The notes under the pieces were generated by a model. That model was not told where the DNA came from, made no database searches, and saw nothing but the letters and a program-made list of their open reading frames with translations. This document shows positions 8,649 through 17,732 of a stretch of DNA of 43,350 bases, piece after piece; within the stretch, counting starts at the first letter, position 1, and each line of letters opens with the position of its first letter. Made by a program: the position numbers and the translations under genes. Source of the stretch: Opitutaceae bacterium (GTDB lineage: Bacteria; Verrucomicrobiota; Verrucomicrobiia; Opitutales; Opitutaceae). The stretch is taken from the NCBI GenBank assembly GCA_030648295.1, contig JAUSID010000182.1, positions 1-43,350 of the forward strand. Reading direction: 5' to 3'.

Positions 8649-9203
8649 GTTGAAAGGCCGGACGGTGAACACGTTCGCGCCACGAGTTCAACTCAGAAGC
8701 GCCGGGCATCGTCCGGGCGCTGGCAAGACGAACGGCCCGCGCGTACGGTCACGCCAAATCGGTGTTATTCCCATGCCGGGTGGCAAATCGGCCCAGCCGC
8801 TATTCCGGTCCCCGCTCCGTGGCGAATTTCTCCCGCCCGGGCTAACGTGTGCGATGCTCGTCGTTGCCCCAGTTCTCCCCGCCCCCTCCGGCATGCCTCT
8901 TGTTTCTCCGCGTGGAACCGGTGCCCGATCATTTCCACGAGACGGCGCACCCGATCGATGCACCGGCTCCGCGCGGTTTGGTTTCCGCGGCCACTTCCTG
9001 CGCTGGCGCAGCCCCGCCAGCGTGGTGTACTACAAACAACAACGCTAATCCGGGCACCATCACGGAGGCACCCCTGGGTCTGGTAAATCGAACCAGCGGG
9101 TGAGAGACAAAAACGACGAAACCTCCGCTCCAGCGCGGCCCACGCCGGTGGCCGGGAAAATGAGCACCGCCACGTGAGCCGCGCTGGGGTTCGTCGCACT
9201 TCG
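8649..9203. other. Intergenic stretch without a convincing gene
   Basis: This 555-bp gap lies between polX and the DUF2911 gene. Several short ORFs overlap but none has family-like sequence. One minus-strand peptide (9060-8929, starting MVPGLALLFVVHHAGGAAPA) has a signal-peptide-like start but reads into random-looking sequence. No tRNA-like fold was found. The DUF2911 promoter is expected near 8650-8750. Confidence 0.5.
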
Positions 9204-11159
9204 CTACCCCTTCGGATGTTTCTGCGAACGCGCGGCCATCCACTCGCGCACCTGCGCGAGCGGCCACGTGTTCAGGATTTGTTCGCGCCGCAGCCATCCC
9301 TTTCGCGCCGTGTTGATGCCGGCACGCACGTGACCGAGACCGGCGGTGTCATGCGCGTCCGGGTTGATCGAGCAGAGCAGCCCGCGCTCGGCCGCTTTCT
9401 TCCAATGCCGCCAGTCGAGATCGAGCCGGTTCGGATGCGCGTTCAGTTCGATGATCACGCCATTCGCGAGCGCGGCGTCGATGACCTTCGCGACGTCGAC
9501 GCGATACGGCTCGCGCCGCAGCAGCAATCGGCCCGTCAGGTGCCCGAGCATCATCGTGCACGGATGCTCCAGCGCCCGGATGATCCGACTCGTCATCACC
9601 AACTCCTCCTGCGTGAAAACGTTGTGGACCGAGGCGACGACATAATCGAGCTGCGTGAGGATCTCTTCGGAGAAATCGAGCGACCCGTCCGGCAGGATGT
9701 CGCATTCGACGCCGGCAAAGACATGCGTCCGGAAACGCTTCGATGCATTCAAGCCGCGTATCTCCGCGACTTGTTTCACCAACCGGTCCTCGTTCAGCCC
9801 GTTGGCGACGAAACTTGATTTCGAATGGTCCGCAATCCCGAGATACTCCCAACCCAGCGCATCCGCCGCCGCAATCATTTCGGCGAGCGTGTTCCGCCCG
9901 TCGGACGCCGTGGTGTGATTATGAAACGCACCGCGCAAGTCCTCGTATTCGACCAGTCGCGGCAGTTCGCCCTTCTCCGCCACCTCGATCTCGCCCATGC
10001 CCTCGCGCAGCTCCGGCGGGATGAAGTGCAACCCGAGGGCTCGGAAAAGCTCCGCCTCGGTTTTGATTTCGGATTGCCGACCTGGGAGCGCGGGCGTCCC
10101 GCCCGCAATGTTTAAAGCGGGCCGGAGGCCCGCGCTCCCAGGAACTTGGCCCGACATTTGGCCGCTGCCTGCCGCGCCTACCGCGCCTGAACTATCCGGT
10201 CTCCGGTTTCCGGTCTCCGGTTTCCCCGAATCCGAAATCCGCAATCCGCAATCCGCAATTCCCCGGGCCGCTTTCTCCTTCACCGTCCCCTCGCCTTCCG
10301 CGGGCACAAGCCCCCACTCGCTCAGACTCAGTCCGCGCGCGAGGGCCCGCTGCCGCATCTGCACATTGTGATCCTTCGAGCCGGTGAAGTGGTGCAGCGC
10401 GAACACAAACTGTTCGTCCGGGACGAGCCGCAGATCGGCCTGCAGTCCGTTCCCAAACCGCACGCTCGCCTTGGTCTCGCCTTTGGCGGTGACCTCCTTG
10501 ATTCCCGGCAGCGAGACGAACCAGTCGACGACCGGTGGCACCTCGGTGGCGGCGACGATGAAATCCAGATCGCCCACGGTTTCCAGTCCGCGGCGCAGGC
10601 TCCCGGCCGCCTCCGCCCGCCGGACCTGCGGCAGCTCGCGCAATCCTTTCACGATCGATTCCGCGACCGCCGCAGCGTCCCACCACAAATGGCGGCGGCC
10701 GTAAGCCTCGCGATTCTTGATCCCCGCGAGAAGTTTCTCCTGCGTCTTGGCGCCAAAACCGTCGAGCTCGGCCACCCGACCGTCGGTGCAAGCCTGCGTC
10801 AGCGCCGCGATGTCGGTGACACCGAGCTTGTCGCGCAACGCGCGGATCTTCTTCGGCCCAAGCCCGGGAATCTGGAGCAGTTCAACCAGCCCCGGTTCGA
10901 CCGACGCCTTCAATTTCTCGAAGAACTCGAGCCGCCCGGTCGTGTGGAGCTCGACGACTTTTTTGCCGAGCGCCTCGCCGATTCCTTTCACGGACTGGAG
11001 TTCGTTTTTCTCGATCAACTTCGCGAGCTCAGACTCCTCGATCGCCTCGAGTGCCCGCGCGCCGCTCTGATAGGCCCGCACCTTGAACGGATTCTCCCCC
11101 TTCAGTTCGAGCAGCGTCCCAATGTCCGATAGCACGTTGGCGATCTCGTTCTTGGTCAT
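9204..11159 (-). CDS. polX: PolX-type DNA polymerase/3'-5' exonuclease (POLXc-PHP)
   Basis: This family X DNA polymerase acts in base-excision and gap repair. The N-terminal half has the helix-hairpin-helix region ([22 protein letters not shown]), then the palm with [20 protein letters not shown] (catalytic Asp pair DLD) and [17 protein letters not shown]. The C-terminal PHP exonuclease has [34 protein letters not shown] and NPDAHDT. The length is 651 residues against about 570 usual, because roughly 66 residues of repeat-derived sequence lie in the linker between the two halves (10065-10262). The start is ATG 11159; the longer reading runs into intergenic palindromes. Confidence 0.95.
   Translation of the reverse strand: MTKNEIANVLSDIGTLLELKGENPFKVRAYQSGARALEAIEESELAKLIEKNELQSVKGIGEALGKKVVELHTTGRLEFFEKLKASVEPGLVELLQIPGLGPKKIRALRDKLGVTDIAALTQACTDGRVAELDGFGAKTQEKLLAGIKNREAYGRRHLWWDAAAVAESIVKGLRELPQVRRAEAAGSLRRGLETVGDLDFIVAATEVPPVVDWFVSLPGIKEVTAKGETKASVRFGNGLQADLRLVPDEQFVFALHHFTGSKDHNVQMRQRALARGLSLSEWGLVPAEGEGTVKEKAARGIADCGLRISDSGKPETGNRRPDSSGAVGAAGSGQMSGQVPGSAGLRPALNIAGGTPALPGRQSEIKTEAELFRALGLHFIPPELREGMGEIEVAEKGELPRLVEYEDLRGAFHNHTTASDGRNTLAEMIAAADALGWEYLGIADHSKSSFVANGLNEDRLVKQVAEIRGLNASKRFRTHVFAGVECDILPDGSLDFSEEILTQLDYVVASVHNVFTQEELVMTSRIIRALEHPCTMMLGHLTGRLLLRREPYRVDVAKVIDAALANGVIIELNAHPNRLDLDWRHWKKAAERGLLCSINPDAHDTAGLGHVRAGINTARKGWLRREQILNTWPLAQVREWMAARSQKHPKG
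10065..10262. repeat. Repeat cluster inserted in frame inside polX
   Basis: Within the polX linker lie two facing copies of the GCGGGCGTCCCGCCCGC palindrome (about 10081-10145), heptamers CCGGTCT/CCGGTTT x4 (10196-10223), and heptamers of the AATCCGC type x5 (10228-10262). All are typical of intergenic repeats elsewhere in the window. The reading frame stays open, so the protein gains a low-complexity linker containing peptides such as AGGTPALPG and [10 protein letters not shown]. Confidence 0.8.
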
Positions 11160-11213
11160 TCCGGAAACGTGTGCCCGAACTCCATGAAAAACACAAAAAA
11201 ATCGTGGGCTCGT

Positions 11214-11437
11214 CCTGGGAGCGCGGGCGTCTCGCCCGCCGAAGGCTTGGCGAAGGTGGGTCGCGCCCGCGACGCCATACAAACCTCAGCATGAACGGCA
11301 ATTCCCACGGGCATGCGTACTGTAGGGCGGCTGCACGCCAGCCGCCGCCGAAATGCACTCGCGGCGTCAGCAAGCTGGCATCTACAGAATGAACGACGTC
11401 TCGAAATTCCCTGGGAGCACGGCGTCTCGCCCGGCGT
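11214..11437. repeat. Stacked palindromic repeats between menE and polX
   Basis: CTGGGAGCGCGGGCGTCTCG begins near 11216 and a degenerate copy (CTGGGAGCACGGCGTCTCG) starts near 11411. Between them, 11322-11393 holds a different inverted element running from CTGTAGGGCGGCTG to GCTGGCATCTACAG. No gene is visible. The promoter of polX should lie within or beside this stretch. Confidence 0.6.
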
Positions 11438-12661
11438 CTACCGCATTGCCGCGTGCGCCAGCGCGACGAGCGCAGCGCGGTTCACCTTGCCCTGCGCGTT
11501 GCGCGGCCATTCGGAGATGGCGACAAAATGTTTCGGTCGCTCCGCCCCGGTAAGCCCGGCGACCGCGCGCGTGATGTCCGACGGCCGCTGCGTGCTGGGA
11601 TAACATGCGACCACCGCCTCGCCCCACTCCGCATCGGGGATCCCAATCACCGCCACGTCTGAAAACTCACCGCTCGCACGCAACACCGCCTCGATGTCCT
11701 GCGGATTCACCTTCTTGCCGCCCGTAATGATCAATGAATCGCTCCGTCCGAGGAGGGTGAGATGCCCTCTCGCATCGAGCCGGCCCATGTCCGCCGTCAT
11801 AAATTCCCGCGCCTCGCGCCACTCGGGAAAGTACCCGCGGAAAATCGACTCGCCGCTAATGCGCACCAGACCTTCCGCATCGACCCGAACGTGCGCGTGC
11901 GGCAATGCCGCGCCCGACGTCCGCTCGCCCGCCAGAAATTCGCCCGGTCGCAACGCCGTCACCATCGCGGCCGTCTCGGTCATCCCATAACTCAGCGACA
12001 GCGGCAGGTTCGCTTCGGATGCCGCGTCCAGCAGGGCCGGCCAGGCCGGTGCACCACCCAGGAAGATCACGTGAAACCGGCCCAGCCACTCGACCGCGTT
12101 CGGCGAATTCAACAGCCGCTGGAGCTGCGTCGGTACGAGCGAGATCACATGTTCCTCGTTGCCGAGTTTCGGAAGGTCGCCCGACTCGAGCTGCTTCCAC
12201 TGCCACGGAATATAGCCGCCGCCGGTCAGCGCGCATCGGATCCACGCCATCAGCCCGCTGACATGATGCAGCGGCAACACACCGATTGCGTTCACCCGCT
12301 CGAATCCAAAATGCGTGGTGAACCCGCGGACCGCGGCCGCGAGCGTCTCATGATCGTGCCGCGCGAACTTCAGCCGTCCGCCCGTCCCACCGCTTGGAAT
12401 CATCAGCCAGCCACCGGCACGCGCGGCATCTGGATCCGCATTTGCACCGGCGAAGCGAACGACCTCGGCCATTTCGGCCCGGGCTCGCTCGCTCCAATCG
12501 GGATCCGCGAGAAACACGTCGCCACCGGATGCCGCAGCCGAGGCAAACGCCGCCATGAACCGCGCCGGATCGCGTTCGTCGATCACGGCCGGCTCGGCGC
12601 GTGCCGCTGTCGCGCCAGTCGTCCCGGCGCCGAGCCGCCGCGCAAATTCATTCCGCGTCAT
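11438..12661 (-). CDS. menE: MenE, o-succinylbenzoate--CoA ligase
   Basis: This ANL-superfamily enzyme activates o-succinylbenzoate with ATP and CoA in menaquinone synthesis. The phosphate-binding loop IPSGGTGGRLKFARHD is near residue 90, SYGMTETAAM is the A5-type motif, MGRLDARGHLTLLGRSD is the hinge region, and NAQGKVNR near the C-terminus holds the catalytic Lys. At 407 residues it is short for an acyl-CoA ligase but usual for compact MenE. The ATG at 12661 is used; a GTG at 12673 would add four residues. menC is upstream on the same strand, which supports MenE over other ligases. The other men genes are not in the window. Confidence 0.9.
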   Translation of the reverse strand: MTRNEFARRLGAGTTGATAARAEPAVIDERDPARFMAAFASAAASGGDVFLADPDWSERARAEMAEVVRFAGANADPDAARAGGWLMIPSGGTGGRLKFARHDHETLAAAVRGFTTHFGFERVNAIGVLPLHHVSGLMAWIRCALTGGGYIPWQWKQLESGDLPKLGNEEHVISLVPTQLQRLLNSPNAVEWLGRFHVIFLGGAPAWPALLDAASEANLPLSLSYGMTETAAMVTALRPGEFLAGERTSGAALPHAHVRVDAEGLVRISGESIFRGYFPEWREAREFMTADMGRLDARGHLTLLGRSDSLIITGGKKVNPQDIEAVLRASGEFSDVAVIGIPDAEWGEAVVACYPSTQRPSDITRAVAGLTGAERPKHFVAISEWPRNAQGKVNRAALVALAHAAMR

Positions 12662-12716
12662 GGCGGGAAACACGATCGCGTGTGCTCACGGCAACGTTTG
12701 CCTTTTTCTTGGATTG

Positions 12717-12812
12717 CGTAGCGAAACGCGTGAGCCCGCCGAAGGCGGGTAAACGCTTGCCCGCCTCTGGCGGGTTTCGCCATGGCGCGAAAAGCTCACG
12801 CTTTCCGCTACG
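12717..12812. repeat. Inverted repeat between menC and menE
   Basis: CGTAGCGAAACGCGTGAG (12717-12734) pairs imperfectly with CTCACGCTTTCCGCTACG (12795-12812). Inside are CCCGCCGAAGGCGGG and CCCGCCTCTGGCGGG mini-hairpins. In RNA this would be a branched stem between the two men genes, possibly uncoupling their expression. Confidence 0.65.
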
Positions 12813-12850
12813 ACCGAAGCCAACACGAGAGTCGCCGCGCGCGCGATGCA

Positions 12851-13924
12851 TCACCCCAGCGCTTTCCATACCTCCTCCGGATTCATTCGCTCGACATCCT
12901 CGACCCGAATCATCGGCGCGCCACCGGGCCCGTCGAATCGTCGGTCCGCAAACAGCGGCCATACGCCAAACCCGATCGCGTGCCGGTCGCCGGGCCAGTC
13001 AAACGCCGCTTCCAGCGCCGCGCGCGCGCCGACCGCCGTTTCGAGCGCCGATGAGAAAACCACCCGCGCCTTCGCCTTCGCGAGTTGCTGCGTCACCGTC
13101 GGCATGTCGGCAATCAGCGATGGTTTGAGCACGAAAAATCCGGGCCAGCCGAGACCGAGCCATTTCTCGACCTCGGCATCCCGGACCAGCGACTCGTCCA
13201 ACGCGATCGGCGTCGGATGGTCATTTGCCAACCCGAACAGCAAATCCTCCGCGCCGCGGTGATCAGCGGCGATCGGCTGCTCGACAAATTCGATCGGCCG
13301 CTCGGCGCAGCGTTCGAGCCAGCGTTCCGCCCGGCGTCGATCCCACGCGCCGTTCGCATCGAGCCGCAGTTTCGCCCCGCCCGGCAACGCCGCGCAAAGA
13401 TCATCGAGTAGCGCGAGTTCGTCCGCGGCGTCGGCGACGCCCACCTTCCATTTGAAAACGCGGAACCCGATTTCCGCCTTGGGCGCCACTTGGGCGAGTG
13501 CCGGTCTGCCGGCGGGCAGCAGCGCCGCGACCGCGAGATAAGCCGGCCGTTTCGCGCTCTCAACCGCGGGCACCTTCGCTTTCGTTTGGTCCGCGACTTC
13601 ATCCGATTCGTGCGGCAGCGCCATCCGCGCATTCGCGATCGCGTTTCGGAGGCAACCCAGGTTTCGCGGCACGGCGTTCAGCCGCTCATCGTCAACGTCG
13701 TCGCCCAGTTCGCGGCAGGCCGCTTCCGCCTCGTCGACCGTCTCGGTGCCGAAGGCCGGAATTGGCGCGCACTCGCCGTATCCGGCGCGCGCACCTTCAT
13801 CCTCGAGCCGCAACAGGAGCCCCTCGCGTTCCGTCCACATGCCATGCGCCGTCCGTACCGGAGCGCGAAACGGAAGTCGGTAGCGTCGAAAATGACAGGA
13901 ATACTTCAAGAGTGATTGCGCCAA
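12851..13924 (-). CDS. menC: MenC, o-succinylbenzoate synthase (enolase superfamily)
   Basis: MenC dehydrates SHCHC to o-succinylbenzoate in menaquinone synthesis. The enolase-superfamily residues are visible in order: FKWKVG (catalytic Lys pair), LRLDANGAW (metal Asp), FVEQP (metal Glu), IALDES (metal Asp), and FVLKPSLI (second catalytic Lys). The N-terminal capping domain has YRLPFRAPVRTAHG and GYGECAPIP. The total is 357 residues. The only upstream start options are TTG codons (13924 or 13909), so the exact start is uncertain. It is transcribed with menE and divergently from guaB. Confidence 0.9.
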   Translation of the reverse strand: MAQSLLKYSCHFRRYRLPFRAPVRTAHGMWTEREGLLLRLEDEGARAGYGECAPIPAFGTETVDEAEAACRELGDDVDDERLNAVPRNLGCLRNAIANARMALPHESDEVADQTKAKVPAVESAKRPAYLAVAALLPAGRPALAQVAPKAEIGFRVFKWKVGVADAADELALLDDLCAALPGGAKLRLDANGAWDRRRAERWLERCAERPIEFVEQPIAADHRGAEDLLFGLANDHPTPIALDESLVRDAEVEKWLGLGWPGFFVLKPSLIADMPTVTQQLAKAKARVVFSSALETAVGARAALEAAFDWPGDRHAIGFGVWPLFADRRFDGPGGAPMIRVEDVERMNPEEVWKALG

Positions 13925-14090
13925 TCAGGCCCGGAACCCGCGATCGGCAAGACCAATAGGAACAGCGGAAACATACCCGAAACCAAGTCCGAATCCGCCA
14001 TTGCCACCTCCAATGTTCCCGCGCGCGCCGTGAGACCGAACTTTCCCGTTGCGCTCCGGCGGCCAACGCTTACTCCGTTCACGGCAACTC
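13925..14090. promoter_or_regulatory. Divergent promoter region of menC and guaB
   Basis: This 166-bp gap separates the 5' ends of menC (minus) and guaB (plus), so both promoters must lie here. I see no convincing -35/-10 pair or purine riboswitch fold; the call rests on gene orientation only. Confidence 0.45.
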
Positions 14091-15713
14091 ATGACCAAGG
14101 TTGCCACGACTCACACGAGCGCCCCCGGGAAAACCGACCTGTCCGCCGAAGGCATGGCGAAAGCCGACGCGGAGTTTTATCTGCCGGCCGACGCCTTTTT
14201 CCGCGCCAGCCTGCCGGTTGCGCTGACCTTCGACGACGTCTCGCTCGCCACGTTGTATTCGGAAATCCTGCCGAAGGACGCCGACACCTCGACTTCGCTG
14301 AGCGAAAATCTGCGGCTCCAGATCCCGATCATCTCGTCCGACATGGACACCGTGACCGAGTCGCGCATGGCGATCGCCATGGCCCTGAACGGCGGCATGG
14401 GACTGATTCATTACAACATGCCGGCAAAGGAGCAGGTGAAGGAAGTGGCCCGGGTGAAACGCCACATTCACGGGCTCATCCAGGATCCGATTTCGGTCGG
14501 GCCGGACCTGCTGATCGGTGACGTGCTGGCGATGATCGACACGAAGCAGTTTGCGTTCTCCACCTTCCCGGTGGTCGACGCCTCCGGCCGGCTCACGGGC
14601 CTGCTCTCGGGCAATGTGGTCAAGGACCGCTACAAATCGAAAAAGGTCGCGGAGGTGATGACGCCCAGGGCACAGCTGATCACGGAAAAGAAAAAGTCGG
14701 TCGCGAAGGATCCAATCAAGGCCGCCGACCGTTTTTTCAGCGCGAACGTCGGCATCAACAAGATGCTGGTGGTCGATGACGCGGATCATCTCCGTGGGCT
14801 CGTGACGGCCTCGGACGTGGAGCGGATCACGTCGGAATCGAAAGCCACGCGGAAGCCGGCGCGCGATCATGATTTCCGGCTCGTCGTGGGCGCGGCCCTG
14901 TCGCCGATCCGGCACCCCGACGGCTCGCTCGATCGCGAACAAATCATCGAACAAGTTGGCAACCTGGTGGCGGAACACGTCGATTGCGTCGCGGTGTCGA
15001 CGGCGCATGGGCATACGTCCGGCGTGGGCGAAGTCGTGAAGCTCGTCCGCGGCGCGTTCAAGGATCTCACCATCATCGCCGGGAATGTCACCAGCGCGTC
15101 GGGCGTTGGTTTCCTGCATGAATGCGGCGCGAACGCGATCAAGGTGGGCCAGGGGCCGGGCTCGATCTGCACCACGCGGATTGTCGCCGGCGTCGGCATC
15201 CCGCAGCTCACGGCTTTGTACGTTGCGAGCACGGCGGCGAAGAAAGCCGGCGTGCGGATCATCGCCGACGGCGGCATCACCAAGAGCGGCGACATCGTCA
15301 AGGCACTGGCCCTGTCGGACGTGGTCATCCTCGGCGGGTTGCTCGCCGGCTGCCGCGAGGCGCCGGGCGAAATTCTCGAAATCAACGGCAAGGTGTACAA
15401 GCAATACCGCGGCATGGGCTCGCATGCGGCGATGAAGGCCGGCAGCGCGGCGCGTTATGGTCACGACAAAGCTGATACCGCGCGCAAGATCGCGGCGGAA
15501 GGCATCGAAGCGCTCAAGGAAGTGAGCGGCTCGGTCGACGACGTGCTGGCCAATCTGCTGGGCGGAGTGCAGAGCGGCATGGGTTATCTCGGTGCCGCCA
15601 CGCTGGCGGAGCTGCGGGCGAAGGCGCGTTTCACGCGGATCAGCCCCGCCGGCCAGAAGGAAGCCGCCCCGCACGACGTCATCGAAGTTTCCACCCGCAC
15701 GAGCAGCGCGTGA
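14091..15713 (+). CDS. guaB: IMP dehydrogenase GuaB
   Basis: GuaB oxidises IMP to XMP with NAD+, the committed step of GMP synthesis. The N-terminal barrel begins with LTFDDVSL. Two CBS domains are inserted at about residues 140-255 ([22 protein letters not shown]). The catalytic loop [15 protein letters not shown] has the active Cys, followed by [17 protein letters not shown] and the flap-region motif YRGMGS. The length of 540 residues is slightly above the usual 490, partly from an N-terminal extension of about 35 residues. The ATG at 14091 is the only in-frame ATG before the conserved barrel; 14049 adds an implausible tail. Confidence 0.96.
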   Translation: MTKVATTHTSAPGKTDLSAEGMAKADAEFYLPADAFFRASLPVALTFDDVSLATLYSEILPKDADTSTSLSENLRLQIPIISSDMDTVTESRMAIAMALNGGMGLIHYNMPAKEQVKEVARVKRHIHGLIQDPISVGPDLLIGDVLAMIDTKQFAFSTFPVVDASGRLTGLLSGNVVKDRYKSKKVAEVMTPRAQLITEKKKSVAKDPIKAADRFFSANVGINKMLVVDDADHLRGLVTASDVERITSESKATRKPARDHDFRLVVGAALSPIRHPDGSLDREQIIEQVGNLVAEHVDCVAVSTAHGHTSGVGEVVKLVRGAFKDLTIIAGNVTSASGVGFLHECGANAIKVGQGPGSICTTRIVAGVGIPQLTALYVASTAAKKAGVRIIADGGITKSGDIVKALALSDVVILGGLLAGCREAPGEILEINGKVYKQYRGMGSHAAMKAGSAARYGHDKADTARKIAAEGIEALKEVSGSVDDVLANLLGGVQSGMGYLGAATLAELRAKARFTRISPAGQKEAAPHDVIEVSTRTSSA

Positions 15714-15804
15714 GTCACGCGGTCCGCGCGGCGCTACAGGCGTTCCGGGGCTGCATACAAACAATTTCGTGTCGAACGACCGCTGCGCTTGCCGATTGAC
15801 GCGG

Positions 15805-15820
15805 GTGTTCAGATGAACAC
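15805..15820. promoter_or_regulatory. Palindrome ahead of the DUF5131-tcmP pair
   Basis: GTGTTCAGATGAACAC has 7-bp arms around GA and ends 9 bases before the DUF5131 start codon. Its position fits an operator or a 5'-UTR stem controlling the two-gene island. No regulator gene is adjacent. Confidence 0.4.
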
Positions 15821-15829
15821 ATTGAGCAC

Positions 15830-16618
15830 ATGAGTGTAAACTCGAAGATCGAGTGGACGGACGCGACGTGGAATCCCGTTCGCGGTTGCACGAAGATTAG
15901 CCCGGGTTGTAAGCACTGCTACGCCGAAACGTTCGCTGAGCGTTTCCGTGGCGTGAAAGGCCATCCATTCGAGTTCGGCTTCGATCTCCGATTGGTACCC
16001 TCGAAGCTTGGGGATCCCATACGTTGGAGCACACCGCGAAAAATTTTCGTCAATTCAATGAGCGATCTCTTTCATCCGGAGGTGCCCGACGACTACATTG
16101 AAAACGTGTGCCAGGTGATGCTCGCAGCCAACTGGCACACCTATCAGGTCCTCACCAAGCGCGCGGAGCGGATGAGCCGATTACTCCAAACCAAGCTTCG
16201 GGGGGCGGCAAACGCGTCAAACATTTGGTGGGGCGTCAGCGTTGAAGACAAAGCTCATGGTCTCCCGCGAATCGACCAGCTGAGAAAAGCGAAACCCGCC
16301 GTGGCGTTCCTATCCATTGAGCCGCTTCTCGAAGACTTGGGAGTTGTTAACCTAACAGGAATCCACTGGGTAATCGTCGGCGGAGAAAGCGGACATGGCG
16401 CTCGCCCACTCGACGCGGCTTGGGCCCGTTCGATTCGTGCTCAATGCCGCGGGCAGAAAGTCCCGTTCTTCTTCAAGCAGTGGGGTGGAGTCAGGAAGTC
16501 CGAGGCCGGTCGTAAACTCGACGGCAGAACGTATGACGAGTTTCCGGATGCACAAAATAATCCAGTGCCACCGCTCGCGAACCGCACGCAGCTTCTCACC
16601 TCGCTAGCTGTTGCTTGA
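15830..16618 (+). CDS. DUF5131 (phage Gp37/Gp68) three-Cys-motif protein
   Basis: This 262-residue protein begins KIEWTDATWNPVRGCTKISP and carries CTKISPGCKHCYAE (Cys spacing C-x6-C-x2-C), the radical-SAM-like three-cysteine motif of the family. Other family hallmarks are IFVNSMSDLFHPEVPDDYI, YQVLTKRAERM, WWGVSVED, FLSIEPLLEDLG, WVIVGGESG and FFFKQWGG. The reaction is unknown; a [4Fe-4S] cluster is expected but unproven. It lies 3 bp ahead of tcmP, its habitual partner. Its base composition is visibly more AT-rich than guaB, and several codons are unlike the neighbours, which suggests horizontal acquisition. Confidence 0.92.
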   Translation: MSVNSKIEWTDATWNPVRGCTKISPGCKHCYAETFAERFRGVKGHPFEFGFDLRLVPSKLGDPIRWSTPRKIFVNSMSDLFHPEVPDDYIENVCQVMLAANWHTYQVLTKRAERMSRLLQTKLRGAANASNIWWGVSVEDKAHGLPRIDQLRKAKPAVAFLSIEPLLEDLGVVNLTGIHWVIVGGESGHGARPLDAAWARSIRAQCRGQKVPFFFKQWGGVRKSEAGRKLDGRTYDEFPDAQNNPVPPLANRTQLLTSLAVA

Positions 16619-16621
16619 GTC

Positions 16622-17704
16622 ATGACCCATGCGAATTTCCACGCAGAAGCGTATGACTCGGGGACGCTAACCAAGCTAAAGATCTTCGAGCTCTACGCGC
16701 AGGAGTGGATTCCAGTGTTCGTATCGAATCCCGATCCGCCATTTCGGGAGATTCACCTCTACGACTTCTTTTGCGGACCAGGAACTGATGCGGCGGGTGT
16801 GCCCGGTTCGCCGCTTCGCATTCTCGGACAGCTTCGGAAATACCAGGAAAAGGGCATGGCAGACTGGTTAAAAGTCAGAATCGTCGCCCATCTATCCGAT
16901 CAGAATGAACGCAAGATTAGGCGACTTGCGGAAATACTAAAGGCTCCCGAATGGCAAATTCCAGGTGTTCAGATCGAGGCCCAGGCCATCTCGTTCAAAA
17001 ATGCGCTACAACTCCACCGGAACATTTTGACCAATCCGCGGGCAGCGAAGCTTCTGATCATTGATCAGTTCGGTGTTGATGAAGTCACGGACGCAATTTT
17101 CAAGCAGCTCACGACTTTTCCGAAAACCGACTTCATTTTCTTTCTTTCATCTTCGACGCTTCATCGGTTTCGCACTCATCCAGCGATCAAGATTAAGATT
17201 GAGAAGCCTGAAGACTCCTACGACGTCCACCGCGCGGCATTCGACTGGTTTCAAAAACTTGCTCCGTCAGGTGTCTTCCTTGGGCGATTCTCTATTCGAA
17301 AACGCAGCAACATCTATGGGCTGATCTTCGGGAGTCAGCACCCGCTTGGCATCCATAAGTTCCTCCAGGTCGCGTGGAGCAACGATGAGATTGCCGGCGA
17401 GGCGAACTTTGACATCGAGCGCGAAAACATCCGGCCTGACGAGTTGATGCTGCCGATGAAGGAATTTCGTCCGCAGAAAATCCAAGTCTTCGAATCGGAA
17501 CTCGAAGCAGAGTTACGGGCCGGCGCAATACGATCAGAAACTGACCTCGTTCGTTTCTGCATAACGGCCGGAATGACATGTCAGCACGCAAAACCAGTTC
17601 TTCAAAAACTCAGGGCCGAAGGAGAAATCGAGTGCGAGTTTCACACTCCGAACGTTCGCAATTGTTCGACGCCGCGGCCAATTCGGATTCGTCGGTTCGA
17701 TTAG
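16622..17704 (+). CDS. tcmP: Three-Cys-motif partner protein TcmP
   Basis: The 360-residue protein matches the TcmP pattern: an N-terminal TLTKLKIFELYAQEWIPVF, then LYDFFCGPGTDAAGVPGSPL, which resembles the SAM-binding glycine motif of Rossmann methyltransferases, and LIIDQFGVDEV further on. TcmP genes habitually sit beside a Gp37/Gp68 gene, as here with a 3-bp gap. The biological role is unknown; the frequent presence on mobile DNA suggests a defence or phage-derived modification function, which is inference. AT-richer composition is shared with its partner. The C-terminal 90 residues look like a small winged-helix domain (SETDLVRFCITAGMTCQHAK). Confidence 0.88.
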   Translation: MTHANFHAEAYDSGTLTKLKIFELYAQEWIPVFVSNPDPPFREIHLYDFFCGPGTDAAGVPGSPLRILGQLRKYQEKGMADWLKVRIVAHLSDQNERKIRRLAEILKAPEWQIPGVQIEAQAISFKNALQLHRNILTNPRAAKLLIIDQFGVDEVTDAIFKQLTTFPKTDFIFFLSSSTLHRFRTHPAIKIKIEKPEDSYDVHRAAFDWFQKLAPSGVFLGRFSIRKRSNIYGLIFGSQHPLGIHKFLQVAWSNDEIAGEANFDIERENIRPDELMLPMKEFRPQKIQVFESELEAELRAGAIRSETDLVRFCITAGMTCQHAKPVLQKLRAEGEIECEFHTPNVRNCSTPRPIRIRRFD

Positions 17705-17732
17705 AAGGCTCACCACCAAACGCGCCGTGCAC

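Noticed and set aside
9073-9100. Possible tRNA T-arm (CTGGTTCGATTTACCAG, minus strand)
   Set aside because: The stem-loop geometry does not fit a 5-bp T-stem with a 7-nt loop, and no acceptor, D or anticodon stem is found nearby.
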